48,257 nt of DNA from a bacterium (GCA_021372575.1 JAJFUE010000146.1:1-48257); one strand, 5' to 3'; counted from the first letter of the stretch, positions 15,772 to 24,776 are shown. Notes: generated by a model from the letters alone, not told the origin. Numbers and translations: made by a program.

Positions 15772-17448
15772 ATGACTATTTCACAATCTCGTAATATAAA
15801 CGCCGAAAATGAAGGGCAGGAGTTTGAGCAAAAGTCGCTCAGATACGTTCTTGATAAAATTCATAAGGATATGCATGGCTTGGCTGGCGATTGTGTTGGG
15901 CTGGCAAATTCAAACGGTGGGAAAATTCTGATAGGTATTGAAGATGGCCAGGATGCTCCACCCCCGGGACAATGCATACCGGAAGGTTTGCCGGAGCAGT
16001 TGGAAAAGCGCCTTTCACAAATCACGGTAAACGTCGGTGTAGTTGTGAGTGTAAAGTGCATTGACGACAATGAGTACATCGAAATTTGGGTTTTACCTTC
16101 TCGTTCAAGTATTGCTGCCACCACAACTGGGCGATACTTCCTGAGAGTCGCTGATGAGACCAAGCCGTTGATGCCGGATGACTTGGGACGATTAATAACG
16201 GAGAAACCGTCCTATATTTGGGAACTAACGGGACGTCGAGTGCCACGACAAAGAGTTGATCCGGACAAACTCGATAATTTTATGATTCAAATTCATGAAT
16301 CCAATCGTGTTTCCGCTTTCATAAAGCAAAAAACCGAGGATGAAATTCTCGAACATTATTTCTTCGCTCAGGGGGATTATTTGACGAATTTGGGGGTATT
16401 ATGGATTGGAAAAAGAGATGATCGCGCTTCTTTGTTATATCCACCCATTGTCCAATGTATAAAGTACGATGAACGAGGCCAAAAAACACGAAAATTCGTA
16501 TGGGGTGACGATTATTCGATGAACCCAATCGAAATAATTAATGCTGTCTGGCGTGGAGTACCTGATTGGCAAGAAGGCCAAGAGTTGCCCGATGGATTGA
16601 TGCGCAAGACTATTCCTCATTATGATGAGGTCGTTGTCCGAGAGTTGTTAGCCAACGCACTTGTGCATCGCCCTTATACTCAACGCGGCGATATTTTTTT
16701 AAATATCTTCCCGGACCGGCTCGAAATCCATAACCCTGGTTTATTGCCGATTGGTGTAACCCCACGTAACATCCTACACGTGACCAGCAAAAGGAACCCA
16801 CATTTGGCGAAAGTGTTTTATGATCTTAAATTGATGGAGGGCGAGGGTAGTGGTTTTGACCGAATGTATGAAGTTCTGTTGACCAGCGGTAAACCAGCGC
16901 CTGAAGTTAAAGAGGGAGATGATCGCGTCACGGTTACTGTTCAAAGACGGATCGTCAAAACTCGAATTGCTGACTTTGTTATAAACGCTGATGACCTATT
17001 TCGGCTTACCCAGAAAGAACGAATAACACTGGGCCTTATTGCCCAAAACGAGTCTTTAACAGCAATCCAAATCACAAGGTTATTGGAACTTAAGGACCCC
17101 GCTGATCTGCGCCATTGGTTAGGGCGCTTGCATCAGTTCGAAATTATTCAGGATAAAGGTCGAACCAAAGGCAAAGAATATTATGTCGATCCAGACGTGT
17201 TGCGGAGATTGGATTACAAAGGCAAGACAACCCTTAAACGCATTGAAGACCATCGCCTTTGTGAACTTATTCTGAACGATCTGGAGATTTACAAACGATC
17301 AAGCATAAGCGAAATTCACGGACGAATCGGACCAGAAATTCCACGACGTAAGCTTAAATCGGCTTTGGCCAAAATGGTGGTAAATGGTCAATTAGGTAAA
17401 ATCGGTCGTCTTAGATATACGCAGTATCTATGGACAAAAACAGCGTGA
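15772..17448 (+). CDS. AlbA_2 (Schlafen-type) DNA-binding / ATPase-like protein
   Basis: 558 residues. The N-terminus (about 10-130) is an AlbA_2 domain: NAENEGQEFEQKSL, then VGLANSNGGKILIGIEDG, the hallmark ANsxGGxlxiGvxDdG of this putative nucleic-acid-binding domain. Residues 280-390 match the HATPase_c_4 part of RecG-like/AlbA_2 proteins (YDEVVVRELLANALVHRPYTQRGDIFLNIFPDRLEIHNPG and EGEGSGFDRMYE). The C-terminus holds winged-helix-like segments (ITLGLIAQNESLTAIQITRLLELKD). Proteins of this build are transcriptional regulators or parts of defence islands. ATG 15772 has AGAGG 7 nt upstream. The gene and its downstream flank are clearly AT-richer than the surroundings, with A/T third positions common, which suggests recent transfer. 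Confidence 0.82.
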   Translation: MTISQSRNINAENEGQEFEQKSLRYVLDKIHKDMHGLAGDCVGLANSNGGKILIGIEDGQDAPPPGQCIPEGLPEQLEKRLSQITVNVGVVVSVKCIDDNEYIEIWVLPSRSSIAATTTGRYFLRVADETKPLMPDDLGRLITEKPSYIWELTGRRVPRQRVDPDKLDNFMIQIHESNRVSAFIKQKTEDEILEHYFFAQGDYLTNLGVLWIGKRDDRASLLYPPIVQCIKYDERGQKTRKFVWGDDYSMNPIEIINAVWRGVPDWQEGQELPDGLMRKTIPHYDEVVVRELLANALVHRPYTQRGDIFLNIFPDRLEIHNPGLLPIGVTPRNILHVTSKRNPHLAKVFYDLKLMEGEGSGFDRMYEVLLTSGKPAPEVKEGDDRVTVTVQRRIVKTRIADFVINADDLFRLTQKERITLGLIAQNESLTAIQITRLLELKDPADLRHWLGRLHQFEIIQDKGRTKGKEYYVDPDVLRRLDYKGKTTLKRIEDHRLCELILNDLEIYKRSSISEIHGRIGPEIPRRKLKSALAKMVVNGQLGKIGRLRYTQYLWTKTA

Positions 17449-17642
17449 AATCCAAGAGAATTGGTCCATAGAATTGGTCGATAGAGTTTCTGGTTGTTTT
17501 ATATGTGGCTGAAAACAAAAGACTTGCAGATTTTAACTATCGTCTAAATACTTATAAAAGAGATCCATAGAAAAGAAATCTTAGTCTATAAACTCTGGTC
17601 GCACCAACGACACTCAGCACGGGAGATTGGCGTTCCCAGGAC

Positions 17643-19337
17643 TCATTTCTTTCGGAAACACTGCGGGACGAAATCCAGGTCGCTGGCTTCGTTGGCGGCG
17701 AGTTCGATTTGGGCTTGGAGGACGGCCGGGGGGACGGGGGTTTGGTAGTCTTTTAGGCAGTCTTTTAGGATATCGATCGGGGCGCCGCCGGCGGTTTTTT
17801 GGATTCGGTAGAGTTTGACGACGAAGGCTTCGGCGGCACCGGGGGTTAATAATTTCGGGATCATCGATTCGACTTGGGCGAAGTCGGAATCGTTGAGCTC
17901 GAGGCCGCGGCGTTTGGCCAGCGCGCGAATCAGATCGAATCCCTGCTTCGCCGTCGAGGTCGGGAAGATCGGGATTTTGACGTCGATGCGGCCGGGGCGC
18001 TTGAGATCGACTTCGATCAGGTCGGGGCGGCTCGAGGCCAGAATCCACAGGATCTTGCCGCGGTTGCGCGTGTCGGACATCTCCTCGGCGAACATCGAAT
18101 AGACGCGGCCGCTCACGCCGGAGTCGCCGCTGCCGCTCTCGCGCTGGCCGAGCGCCTGGTCGGCTTCGTCGATGAACACGACGCAGCGCCCAAGGGCGTG
18201 GATGAGCCGGAAAATCTTTTCGAGGTTGCCCTCCGTGCTGCCGACCCACTTGTCGCGGAAGTTCTTGAAGCGCACGACGGGGACGTGGGCCTCGCCGGCA
18301 AGGCAGCGCACGAGGAACGTCTTGCCCGTGCCGACGGGGCCGCAGATGAGGTAACCCATCGGGAGGGCCTCGACGTCGCCCTTGGCCCACAGCGCGAGGT
18401 CCTGGCGGACCCACGTCTTGATCGTCTCCTGACCCTGGAAGTCGTTGAGGGTGAGCTTGGATTCGATGAACTCGATGAGCCCCTGGCAGTCTTCCTCGAC
18501 GAGCTGCTTCTTGAGCGCGACGAGGTCCTCGGGGGCGATCTTCTTCTTCTCGTGCTCGCGGACCTTGAGCATCGACTCGACGGCGCCGAGCGTCGCGCCG
18601 GCAAGTTGCGCCGCCGGTTCGTCGAGCTTGTCGCCGAAGCCGGCGAGGGCGGTCGGGTAGGATGGCGCCATGAGCTTGAACGCCTGCGCGAGGTCGTCGG
18701 GCGAAGGCAGCGGGATCTTGATCTTGGCCGAGCGCGTGTTGTGCACGAGGAGCGGGTGGACGTCCGAGAGGTTCTCGGCGAGCATGAAGACCGCGAGCGG
18801 CATCCCGGTGAGCGTGGTATCGACCGACCAGTCGCGGACCTGCATGACCATCGCGCCGACGTCGAAATCGTAAGCGCCCGGAAGGGCCGGCGCGGCAAGG
18901 TCGGCGGTCTTGATGATGAGCGCGACGTGCGGGGCCGGCTCATTGGGCTGCACGCGCGCCATGTTGGCGACGTAACGGAAGTAAAAGGTGAGGAACTCGA
19001 AGGCGCTGCGCGGGGCGTGCGGCATCTTCGGGTTTTCCTTGAAGAACGGCCACTGCGTGAAGATCTTGTCGCCCTGCTCGACGCGCAGGCCGTTGCCGAG
19101 GTCGTAGGTGAGGATGACGTCGAAGGCGGGCAGGAGGACCTTGAGCAGGTAGTCGGAGAGGTTGCCGAGCGCGGCGTGGTCGGCGAGGGGGAGGACCATG
19201 CGGTCGCCGACGTTGCCGTGCAGGATGAACTGGTTGGAGGCGTTGGATTCGTAAAGCGTGATGAGCTCGCGGGCCCACGGCGCAAGCGCGTCGCGGCTGA
19301 CGGTCATCTGGGCGGTTTTCGTGGCGGTAGTGGTCAT
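17643..19337 (-). CDS. AAA+ ATPase of the classical (Vps4/FtsH-like) type
   Basis: 564 residues. Walker A GPVGTGKT (333-340), pore-loop segment FRDKWVGSTEGNLEKIF (360-376), Walker B VVFIDEAD (386-393), sensor-1 ASSRPDL (434-440) and arginine finger KRPGRID (446-452). KWVGxxE and RPGRID are typical of classical AAA members such as Vps4, katanin and FtsH. The N-terminal ~300 residues keep an alpha/beta order like an AAA module (LAVFMLAENLSDVHP, then a helical lid) but lack Walker motifs, so this may be a degenerate first ATPase domain. It is downstream of the PspA homologue with a family-A repeat between. Such pairs suggest remodelling of PspA polymers, in analogy to ESCRT-III and Vps4; that role is inferred. 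Confidence 0.85.
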   Translation of the reverse strand: MTTTATKTAQMTVSRDALAPWARELITLYESNASNQFILHGNVGDRMVLPLADHAALGNLSDYLLKVLLPAFDVILTYDLGNGLRVEQGDKIFTQWPFFKENPKMPHAPRSAFEFLTFYFRYVANMARVQPNEPAPHVALIIKTADLAAPALPGAYDFDVGAMVMQVRDWSVDTTLTGMPLAVFMLAENLSDVHPLLVHNTRSAKIKIPLPSPDDLAQAFKLMAPSYPTALAGFGDKLDEPAAQLAGATLGAVESMLKVREHEKKKIAPEDLVALKKQLVEEDCQGLIEFIESKLTLNDFQGQETIKTWVRQDLALWAKGDVEALPMGYLICGPVGTGKTFLVRCLAGEAHVPVVRFKNFRDKWVGSTEGNLEKIFRLIHALGRCVVFIDEADQALGQRESGSGDSGVSGRVYSMFAEEMSDTRNRGKILWILASSRPDLIEVDLKRPGRIDVKIPIFPTSTAKQGFDLIRALAKRRGLELNDSDFAQVESMIPKLLTPGAAEAFVVKLYRIQKTAGGAPIDILKDCLKDYQTPVPPAVLQAQIELAANEASDLDFVPQCFRKK

Positions 19338-19369
19338 GTTTTTGAAGCGCCAAATTGGGCAACGGAAAA

Positions 19370-19480
19370 ATGATCGAACCGGTAAACCGGTTCTCTAATG
19401 ACTGCCGAGAGACCGGGGGTAGATTTGTCGATGCTCGCCAAATCAACCCCCGGCTTAGAGATCGAACCACTTCGTGGTTC
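19370..19480 (-). repeat. Family A three-hairpin element, copy A3
   Basis: Inverse orientation: ATGATCGAACCGGT-a-AACCGGTTC, a stem CCGGGGGTAGATTTG/CAAATCAACCCCCGG with one A-A mismatch, then GAACCAC-ttc-GTGGTTC. It separates the pspA-like gene from the AAA+ gene. Confidence 0.85.
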
Positions 19481-19555
19481 AAAGAATCATCAATCCCGAT
19501 TCGGAGGCGTTCGCGATTTCTATCTCATTGCTCATCTCTCATCGCTCATCGCTTC

Positions 19556-20322
19556 TTATTCCGCCTTGTTCTCTTCGGTGGCGGCGGGGCCCATCGTCTT
19601 GGCGGGGCCCTGCGGGGCGGCTTCGGCCTGGGGCTTGTCGGGCTCGAGGACGATGCCTTCCTGCGCGGCGAAGCTGGCGAGGGCCTGTCGGCGAGGGCCT
19701 TCTGCTCGCCTTCCTTCATCTTGATCTCGGAGAGGTCCATGGAGTCCTTGGCGACGCGGGCGCGGCCGGCGGCCTTGTCGCGTTCCTCGCGGACCATCGT
19801 CTCCATGCGGTTGAGCGTGTCGCCGGAGCCGCCGATGGAGCTGACCATGCCGGATGCCATTTCGTTAAGTTCTGCCATGGCGCGTTTCACTTTCAGGTCG
19901 TTGAGGCCGGCGCGGAGGGATTCGATCTTGGCCTGGGCGGCGCGGATCGAGACGTCGCGGGCGTTGACCAAATCGTGGTAGGTGGTTTCGGCCTGCTCGA
20001 GCTGCTTGCGGTTTTCGACGAGGTTGCTCTCGACGGTTTGCAGGCGCAGGGCGTATTGGCCGGCGACGTCGCGGTTGCCGGCCTTGAGGTTGGCGGCGGT
20101 CTTGGCGCGCAGCTGTTTCTGTTCGTCCTCCTGCTGGCGCACCTGGCTCATGAGGCGCTCGCACAGGGCGGCGTGCGAGGCCAGTCCCTGATTGAACTGG
20201 GCGATCTGCGAGCGGAGGTTTTCCTTCTCGGCCTCGAGCAGCGCCTCCGGGTTGGCCTTTTCGAGGCCGGAGATGAACAGGCTGAGGAAGCCCTTGATGA
20301 GGTTGGCGATTCGTCTGAACAT
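19556..20322 (-). pseudogene. pspA: PspA/IM30 (Vipp1) family protein with a frameshifted C-terminal tail
   Basis: A membrane-associated coiled-coil protein that forms ESCRT-III-like polymers under envelope stress. The N-terminus MFRRIANLIKGFLSLFISGLEKANPEALLE matches the amphipathic helix and first coil of PspA; long coiled coil follows (about 30-205). After ALAD (near 19698) the uninterrupted frame turns into a Pro/Arg/Ser-rich tail ending at 19546. Shifting one base gives ALASFAAQEGIVLEPDKP..., ending in an acidic tail at 19556 with the GC-rich third positions of the rest of the gene. A single missing base in GACAGGCC is the simplest explanation. The coiled-coil core is intact, so the product may still work; assembly error is also possible. 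Coordinates are for the repaired frame. Confidence 0.8.
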
Positions 20323-20439
20323 GGCGCGCCGCTCCGGCGAGGGTTAAGCGCCGGCGGGTAAGGACCGGCGCGGACGAACAGTGTCAAATGCACGGATGCG
20401 AGACTAAGGCGAAGGGCAGGAAATGTCAATATGGAGTGA

Positions 20440-21777
20440 TCATTCCTCCATCATCTCGTCGGATACGGCTTTCGTGTATTCCGGCGGGAGGCTGCTTTGC
20501 GGAAGGATACGGAAGTTGTCGAGGCCGGGGTGTTTGCGAGGCAGGTTGATCGACTTGAGAATCATTGGGGGGTTACCGGCAGCGGCGCGTTGGATGAGGA
20601 CACAGACCACGTCGGTGGAGAGTTCGTAGACAGACAAGAGAAATGGTTTTTTTAAGCTCAGATCATACAGGTATGAATCGGGCGTGATTTGAGCGGGGGC
20701 AGGCAGTGGGGCGCCTTGACGAAGTTCGATGGCGGCGGCACAAAGACGTTCGCTGATGTTGATGTTGGATGCGCCGAGGGCCGCGGTGAGTTTTTCCGGC
20801 GTGATTTTGCCCGCGCGCCAGGATTCAGCAAGATGCTGAACGCGGCTTTCGTTTTCCAACATGTCTTCGAGCGTTTCAGGTGTTTGAAGGCGGGGGTGGG
20901 TGATGGCTGCTTTGGTTGAAATTAAGTAGATGATGGGCTTTTCATACCAGCGCTCCGGTGGATCGGAGTGATGCAGCAAGCCCCGCATGTAATTGAAGAC
21001 AAAAACCGGGCTCAGGAATTTCTCCTGGTACTTTCTCATACCGTGCATTTGGTCGAGAATCATTGGGAAATAGGAATCCCAGTCGATGGGCTTAGGCTTG
21101 CGCGGGGAGATCAGCTCGGTATCGAGGGTTTTAAGCGCCGGCGGCAAATCAGGAGGAAGCAGGGAAGGGCCGCCGGAATAAAGAAAATCATTCAGCCACA
21201 ACTCGATATTCACATTCACGTTTGGCGAATCGATCATCTTGAGAAATTTGAGAGCTCGGACGATTTTCGTGGCGCGAACATTGTAGTCGGGCTGCAGGCC
21301 GTTACCTCGAAGCAATGTTTCGGCAAGATATCGAATCGTGAAGTTATGCCTGAACAACGCGTAATGGCGGCGCGCCTCGGGGGAGACGCGGATTCCGGTG
21401 TCGTAGAGGTCGGCCAGTTCGCGGGCCTGCGGGAGCTTTGATTCGATGAGCGTGAGATCGGCAACATCGCCGCAGGCGGGATCGCATGGGATCAGGACGG
21501 AAAGGAACAAGCGGTCGCAGCGGGCTTGGAGCGATTCGGTCGTGCTGGTTGAGTGAGACGTCGGCGTGGGTTGGCTTGGGCCGGGAGTGAAATTGGGAAA
21601 GAGCGCGCGTGTTCTCTGGTAACGCTGGTCGGCTGCCGTGATCGTTTCTTCACTCGGGAGTGGATGGCTGAATAAAAAGAGAAGGCCGCCTGCGATTGTG
21701 AGGAGCAGAACACAGCAACAGATCAACGCGATCCATTTTAGAACTCGGCGTCCGGATTTGTGCTGCTGGTCATTCAT
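20440..21777 (-). CDS. Membrane-anchored protein of unknown function, paralogue of 23197-24570
   Basis: 445 residues: a short basic start, one hydrophobic helix (WIALICCCVLLLTIAGGLLFLF, about 15-36), then a large extracytoplasmic domain. It shares clear blocks with the protein at 23197-24570: LQARCDRLF / LQAKCDALF, CDPACGD / YDSACGE, ARELADLYDTGIRVSPEA / ARELAALYDTGVRVSPAT, and the C-terminal hydrophobic-LP-KHPGLDNF / ATHPGLDNL. No enzyme motif is recognised. GGTGAG lies 5 nt before ATG 21777, preferred over GTG 21783. It starts 6 bp after the TPM gene ends, so the two are very likely cotranscribed. Extracytoplasmic placement and a role with TPM and PspA are inferred. Confidence 0.75.
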   Translation of the reverse strand: MNDQQHKSGRRVLKWIALICCCVLLLTIAGGLLFLFSHPLPSEETITAADQRYQRTRALFPNFTPGPSQPTPTSHSTSTTESLQARCDRLFLSVLIPCDPACGDVADLTLIESKLPQARELADLYDTGIRVSPEARRHYALFRHNFTIRYLAETLLRGNGLQPDYNVRATKIVRALKFLKMIDSPNVNVNIELWLNDFLYSGGPSLLPPDLPPALKTLDTELISPRKPKPIDWDSYFPMILDQMHGMRKYQEKFLSPVFVFNYMRGLLHHSDPPERWYEKPIIYLISTKAAITHPRLQTPETLEDMLENESRVQHLAESWRAGKITPEKLTAALGASNINISERLCAAAIELRQGAPLPAPAQITPDSYLYDLSLKKPFLLSVYELSTDVVCVLIQRAAAGNPPMILKSINLPRKHPGLDNFRILPQSSLPPEYTKAVSDEMMEE

Positions 21778-21783
21778 GAACAC

Positions 21784-22677
21784 TCACCAGCCGCCGCTGG
21801 CGCCGCCGCCGGAGGAACTGCCGCCGCCGAGGTCGGAGCCGCTGGAGCTGCTTGAACTGGAGCTGTCAAACGACGACAACGTGGAAATATTCGTTGTGCC
21901 GCTGCCAAACGTGTCGTCATCAGTGAGGCGGTCGCGAGTTGCGGTCTGGAAGGAGCCGGTCCTGATGGCGTAGGCAAGGACGGCCACAATGATCACGAGC
22001 GAAGCAATGATTGCCAGCATGAAGCCGAAGAAGATGAGTATCGGGCTCATCAGAGATGACGACGCGAGATGCAATGGCCTCGCAATCGGCGCTTGGGCCG
22101 GGTGAGGCTGCGTCGGGTGGCGCTGAACCGAATGAGGGGGCGCTTCGGCGGAGAGGTGCCCGGCGGGGTTTGCGTTGCGGTCGCGCAGGATTGAAATGGT
22201 GGAGCCCACCGCGGCGACGATGCCGCCGTTATAGTCGCCAGTCTTGAAGCGCGGCAGCATGTTCTGGTTGATGATGCTGGCCATTTGCGAGTTGAGCCCG
22301 TTGCCCCAGCCTTTGCCGAGCTCGATGCGGCAGCGGCGGTCGGCGACCGCGACGAGGATCATGAAGCCTTTGTTGGCCGGCTGGTTGCCGACGCCCCAGC
22401 GGTTGAAAAGATGGGTGGCGAATTGCTCGATCGAGGCGTCGCCGGTGCCGTAATCGACGATGCGGCGGACGGTGATGACGACGCCTTCGATGCCGGTTTC
22501 GCGCTCGAGGGTTGCGAGCTGGTTGCGGAGGAGCGTGGCGTCGGAGGGGGTCAGCACGCCGGCGAAATCGTTGATGTAGTTGTTGGAAGGTTGAGGGTAG
22601 TCGGCATTTGCAGTTGGGATGGCAAAGAACAACGCCATCGCAATCAACAGATGGATTCTGGCCATTGCATTCTCCAT
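21784..22677 (-). CDS. TPM-domain protein (YgcG/Psb32 family), secreted and membrane-anchored
   Basis: 297 residues. Signal peptide (MARIHLLIAMALFFAIPTANA), then a TPM domain (about 25-165): NNYINDFAGVLTPSDATLLRNQLATLERETGIEGVVITVRR, FNRWGVGNQPANKGFMILVAVADRRCRIELGKGWG and YNGGIVAAVGSTI are signature blocks. Then a polar linker, one transmembrane helix (ILIFFGFMLAIIASLVIIVAVLAYAI) and a Ser/Gly tail ending SSSGGGASGGW, as in many TPM proteins. TPM domains act in membrane-protein quality control (plant Psb32/TLP18.3, where phosphatase activity was reported). ATG 22677 (GGGA upstream) and ATG 22665 (GGAG upstream) are both plausible starts. It sits 6 bp ahead of the membrane-anchored paralogue gene. 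Confidence 0.88.
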   Translation of the reverse strand: MENAMARIHLLIAMALFFAIPTANADYPQPSNNYINDFAGVLTPSDATLLRNQLATLERETGIEGVVITVRRIVDYGTGDASIEQFATHLFNRWGVGNQPANKGFMILVAVADRRCRIELGKGWGNGLNSQMASIINQNMLPRFKTGDYNGGIVAAVGSTISILRDRNANPAGHLSAEAPPHSVQRHPTQPHPAQAPIARPLHLASSSLMSPILIFFGFMLAIIASLVIIVAVLAYAIRTGSFQTATRDRLTDDDTFGSGTTNISTLSSFDSSSSSSSSGSDLGGGSSSGGGASGGW

Positions 22678-22769
22678 TGAAATTCCCAACACCCTCACGG
22701 GAATGATCTGACAGGCGGGGGTTTTGCGCAAATCAATTTCGGCATGATGGCAAATACGATTACAAGTCA

Positions 22770-22886
22770 TCATGAAGCGGCGCTTTTTCACGAAGGATGA
22801 AAATTGAGGTCGTGGGCGACTTGGCGGTGGATACGGTTGATGCGATTACGATTACTCTGTAACGTCTGAAATTGAATGCAAAATGG
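22770..22886 (+). repeat. Family D element, copy D1
   Basis: About 117 bp closely matching 36576-36692: starts CATGAAnCGG, has GTCGTGGGCG, TTGGCGGTGG, GATTACGATTACTC and ends ATTGAATGCAAAATG. Neither copy encodes more than a short peptide. Confidence 0.8.
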
Positions 22887-22974
22887 TAACGAAATCTTTC
22901 TCACAGAGACGCAGAGAGACAGAGACCACAGAGAAATTCACGGACGGGGAAAGGGCTGAAGCCAAAGGCCGAGA

Positions 22975-23064
22975 AGCGCGCTGAAGCGCGCTCATAAGAA
23001 AACCATGGGATCGTTGACCACCGGCTGAAGCCGGTGGCAACCCATTCAGCCCGCTAAAGCGGGC
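22975..23064 (-). repeat. Family B palindrome cluster, copy B4
   Basis: AGCGCGCTGAAGCGCGCT, CCACCGGCTGAAGCCGGTGG and GCCCGCTAAAGCGGGC with the same linkers as 2945-3057 in inverse. Confidence 0.8.
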
Positions 23065-23196
23065 ATGGATTCGGATTCGTTTGGTTCTGGCTATGCCAGA
23101 GTAGGATTCCAACCTTCGCCACCAGCCTTCGCCAAGGCTTCGGCTGGCAAGGCAAGGACGAAGCACGTCGCTTCGAGCCGAAGCGACCTACTGACA

Positions 23197-24570
23197 CTAA
23201 TACTCGCGGGAGGGGGCGTGGAGGGTGGTCGTGGTGAGATTGTCGAGGCCGGGGTGGGTCGCGGGGAGGCGGATGATTTTGAGCGTTTCGCCGCTCGCGT
23301 CGGGAACCGAGTAGGAGTAGCGGCCGGCGTATTGGCGCACGAGGGCGGAGCCGGAGGCGGGGCGCTTGAGTTGGAGCTGGGAGATTTTATCCGATTCCTT
23401 CGCGACGCAGAGCTTGAACGGCTTTTGCGCGAGCGGGTCGAAGAAGTAGGAATCGGTCGTGATCCGGTCGGCGGAGGGGACGGGGACGCCGCGGCGGAGC
23501 TCGAGTTCGGCGGCGAGGAGGCGCGCGCTGGTTTCGTAAGAGCCCGGCAGAATCTGGACGAGCTCTTCGAGCCGGACGGTTTTGGCCTGGTAGGCGGCGG
23601 CGGCGTCCTGGAGGTTTTTCTCGCGCGCGATCATGGTCTTCAGGTTTTGCGGGCCGTCGATGTGCGGATAGACGATGGCGTTGACGAGCGCCTCGAAGTA
23701 GTTGCCGACCATGTCGGGGACGTCGCGTGCGCCGCGGCGATCCAGGCGCTCGCGTTCTTTGCGGTAAATGAATCCGGGCTCGAGGGTTTTCTCGAAATAT
23801 TTGCGGCGCTCGCGGGCGCGGTCGAGGCACAGGGCCATGTAGAAGGCGTTGTCGATGGGCTTGTTGCGCGGCCAGACGAGCTCGGGGGTGATCGTGTCGT
23901 ATTCGCGGGGGATCTTGAAATATGAATGGCCCTCGGGGTCGAGCGTGTTCATCGACGCATTGGGATCGAAAATCGTATCGATGTGGATGTGTTCGCTGGG
24001 GCAGTCGATCATGTTGATGAACTTGAACGCGGTGATGATGGATTGGGCGATGGATTCGATTTTTTCGTTCGGAGCCTGGTTGCCCAGGTCGTTAGCATGC
24101 GCGAGAGACGTGGCCAGTTGGCCGATCGGGTAACTGTGGGCGAGGCGGTATTTCTTTTTGGTCGCCGGGGAAACGCGCACGCCGGTGTCGTAGAGGGCGG
24201 CCAGTTCGCGGGCCTTGGCGAGTTTTGAATAGACCCAGTTCTGGTCGAAGGTCTCGCCGCAGGCGCTGTCGTAGGAATAGAGCATTTCCTCGAAGAGCGC
24301 GTCGCATTTGGCCTGAAGGGCGGGCGAGGTGGGGGTGGTGTCGGCCTCCGGGGCCTCGGCGGGGAGGCCGGTTTCGGGAGCGGCGGCGAACGCGGTGCGG
24401 ACCCGTTCGTAACGCTTTTCGGCGTCGATGGCGAGCGCGGGATCGGGGGCCGGCAGGCTGCAGATGATGCCCAGGCCGACGAGGATCAGGAAACCAACAA
24501 TAAGGAAGCTCACGAGGGCGAATTTGCCCAGGGAGCGGGAAAGGGATTTGTCGCGGTCGTCCGGCATCAT
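23197..24570 (-). CDS. Membrane-anchored protein of unknown function, paralogue of 20440-21777
   Basis: 457 residues from the Met pair at 24570/24567. The frame is open upstream, but that part lacks a ribosome site and precedes the natural start of the anchor. A basic/acidic tail is followed by one hydrophobic helix (FALVSFLIVGFLILVGLGIICSL) and an extracytoplasmic region. It shares the LQAKCDALF, YDSACGE, ARELAALYDTGVRVSP and THPGLDNL blocks with the second paralogue, as well as the repeated order of helical segments, so the pair arose by duplication with repeats and the TPM gene now between them. No catalytic residues recognised. Probably the first gene of the minus-strand locus. Confidence 0.75.
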   Translation of the reverse strand: MMPDDRDKSLSRSLGKFALVSFLIVGFLILVGLGIICSLPAPDPALAIDAEKRYERVRTAFAAAPETGLPAEAPEADTTPTSPALQAKCDALFEEMLYSYDSACGETFDQNWVYSKLAKARELAALYDTGVRVSPATKKKYRLAHSYPIGQLATSLAHANDLGNQAPNEKIESIAQSIITAFKFINMIDCPSEHIHIDTIFDPNASMNTLDPEGHSYFKIPREYDTITPELVWPRNKPIDNAFYMALCLDRARERRKYFEKTLEPGFIYRKERERLDRRGARDVPDMVGNYFEALVNAIVYPHIDGPQNLKTMIAREKNLQDAAAAYQAKTVRLEELVQILPGSYETSARLLAAELELRRGVPVPSADRITTDSYFFDPLAQKPFKLCVAKESDKISQLQLKRPASGSALVRQYAGRYSYSVPDASGETLKIIRLPATHPGLDNLTTTTLHAPSREY

Positions 24571-24634
24571 CAATATATAGACGACGAATGGGGGAAAATG
24601 TTTAGGAAAAAGATGCCATCCCGCCATCCTGCCA

Positions 24635-24663
24635 TTGAACATTTGGTTTCGAGCCTCTATAAT
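24635..24663 (+). promoter_or_regulatory. Sigma-70 promoter of sdhCAB
   Basis: TTGAAC, 17-bp spacer, perfect TATAAT at 24658-24663. Transcription would begin near 24670 and leave a leader of about 107 nt containing a GCGTCC/GGACGC hairpin before the sdhC ribosome site. Confidence 0.75.
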
Positions 24664-24776
24664 GCCGGTCCTTGTCACCCTGAGCGCCGGCGCCAAGGCC
24701 GTGGCGCGCAGGGTCAAACTCCGTACTTTTTTTCACGAGCGTCCGGCGGCGGACGCCGTCATTCGGGGGGATTGAG

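Larger units (their letters stand above)
22678..23196. other. Gene-free interval with D, H and B repeats inside the putative stress locus
   Basis: Contains family-D copy D1 (22770-22886), an H-type CACAGAGACGCAGAGAGACAG repeat (22897-22936), B4 palindromes (22975-23064), a TTTGGTTCTGGCTATGCCAG hairpin (23080-23100) and a unit shared with 2372-2440. No gene seen. Confidence 0.7.

Noticed and set aside
17449-17642. Possible regulatory repeat ATTGGTCCATAGAATTGGTCGATAGA
   Set aside because: Only a short local duplication in AT-rich DNA after the AlbA_2 gene; no other copies or structure.
19546-20322. Programmed -1 frameshift in the PspA homologue
   Set aside because: No A/T-rich slippery heptamer is seen at the switch point and no stimulatory hairpin is evident; a deletion or assembly error is simpler.
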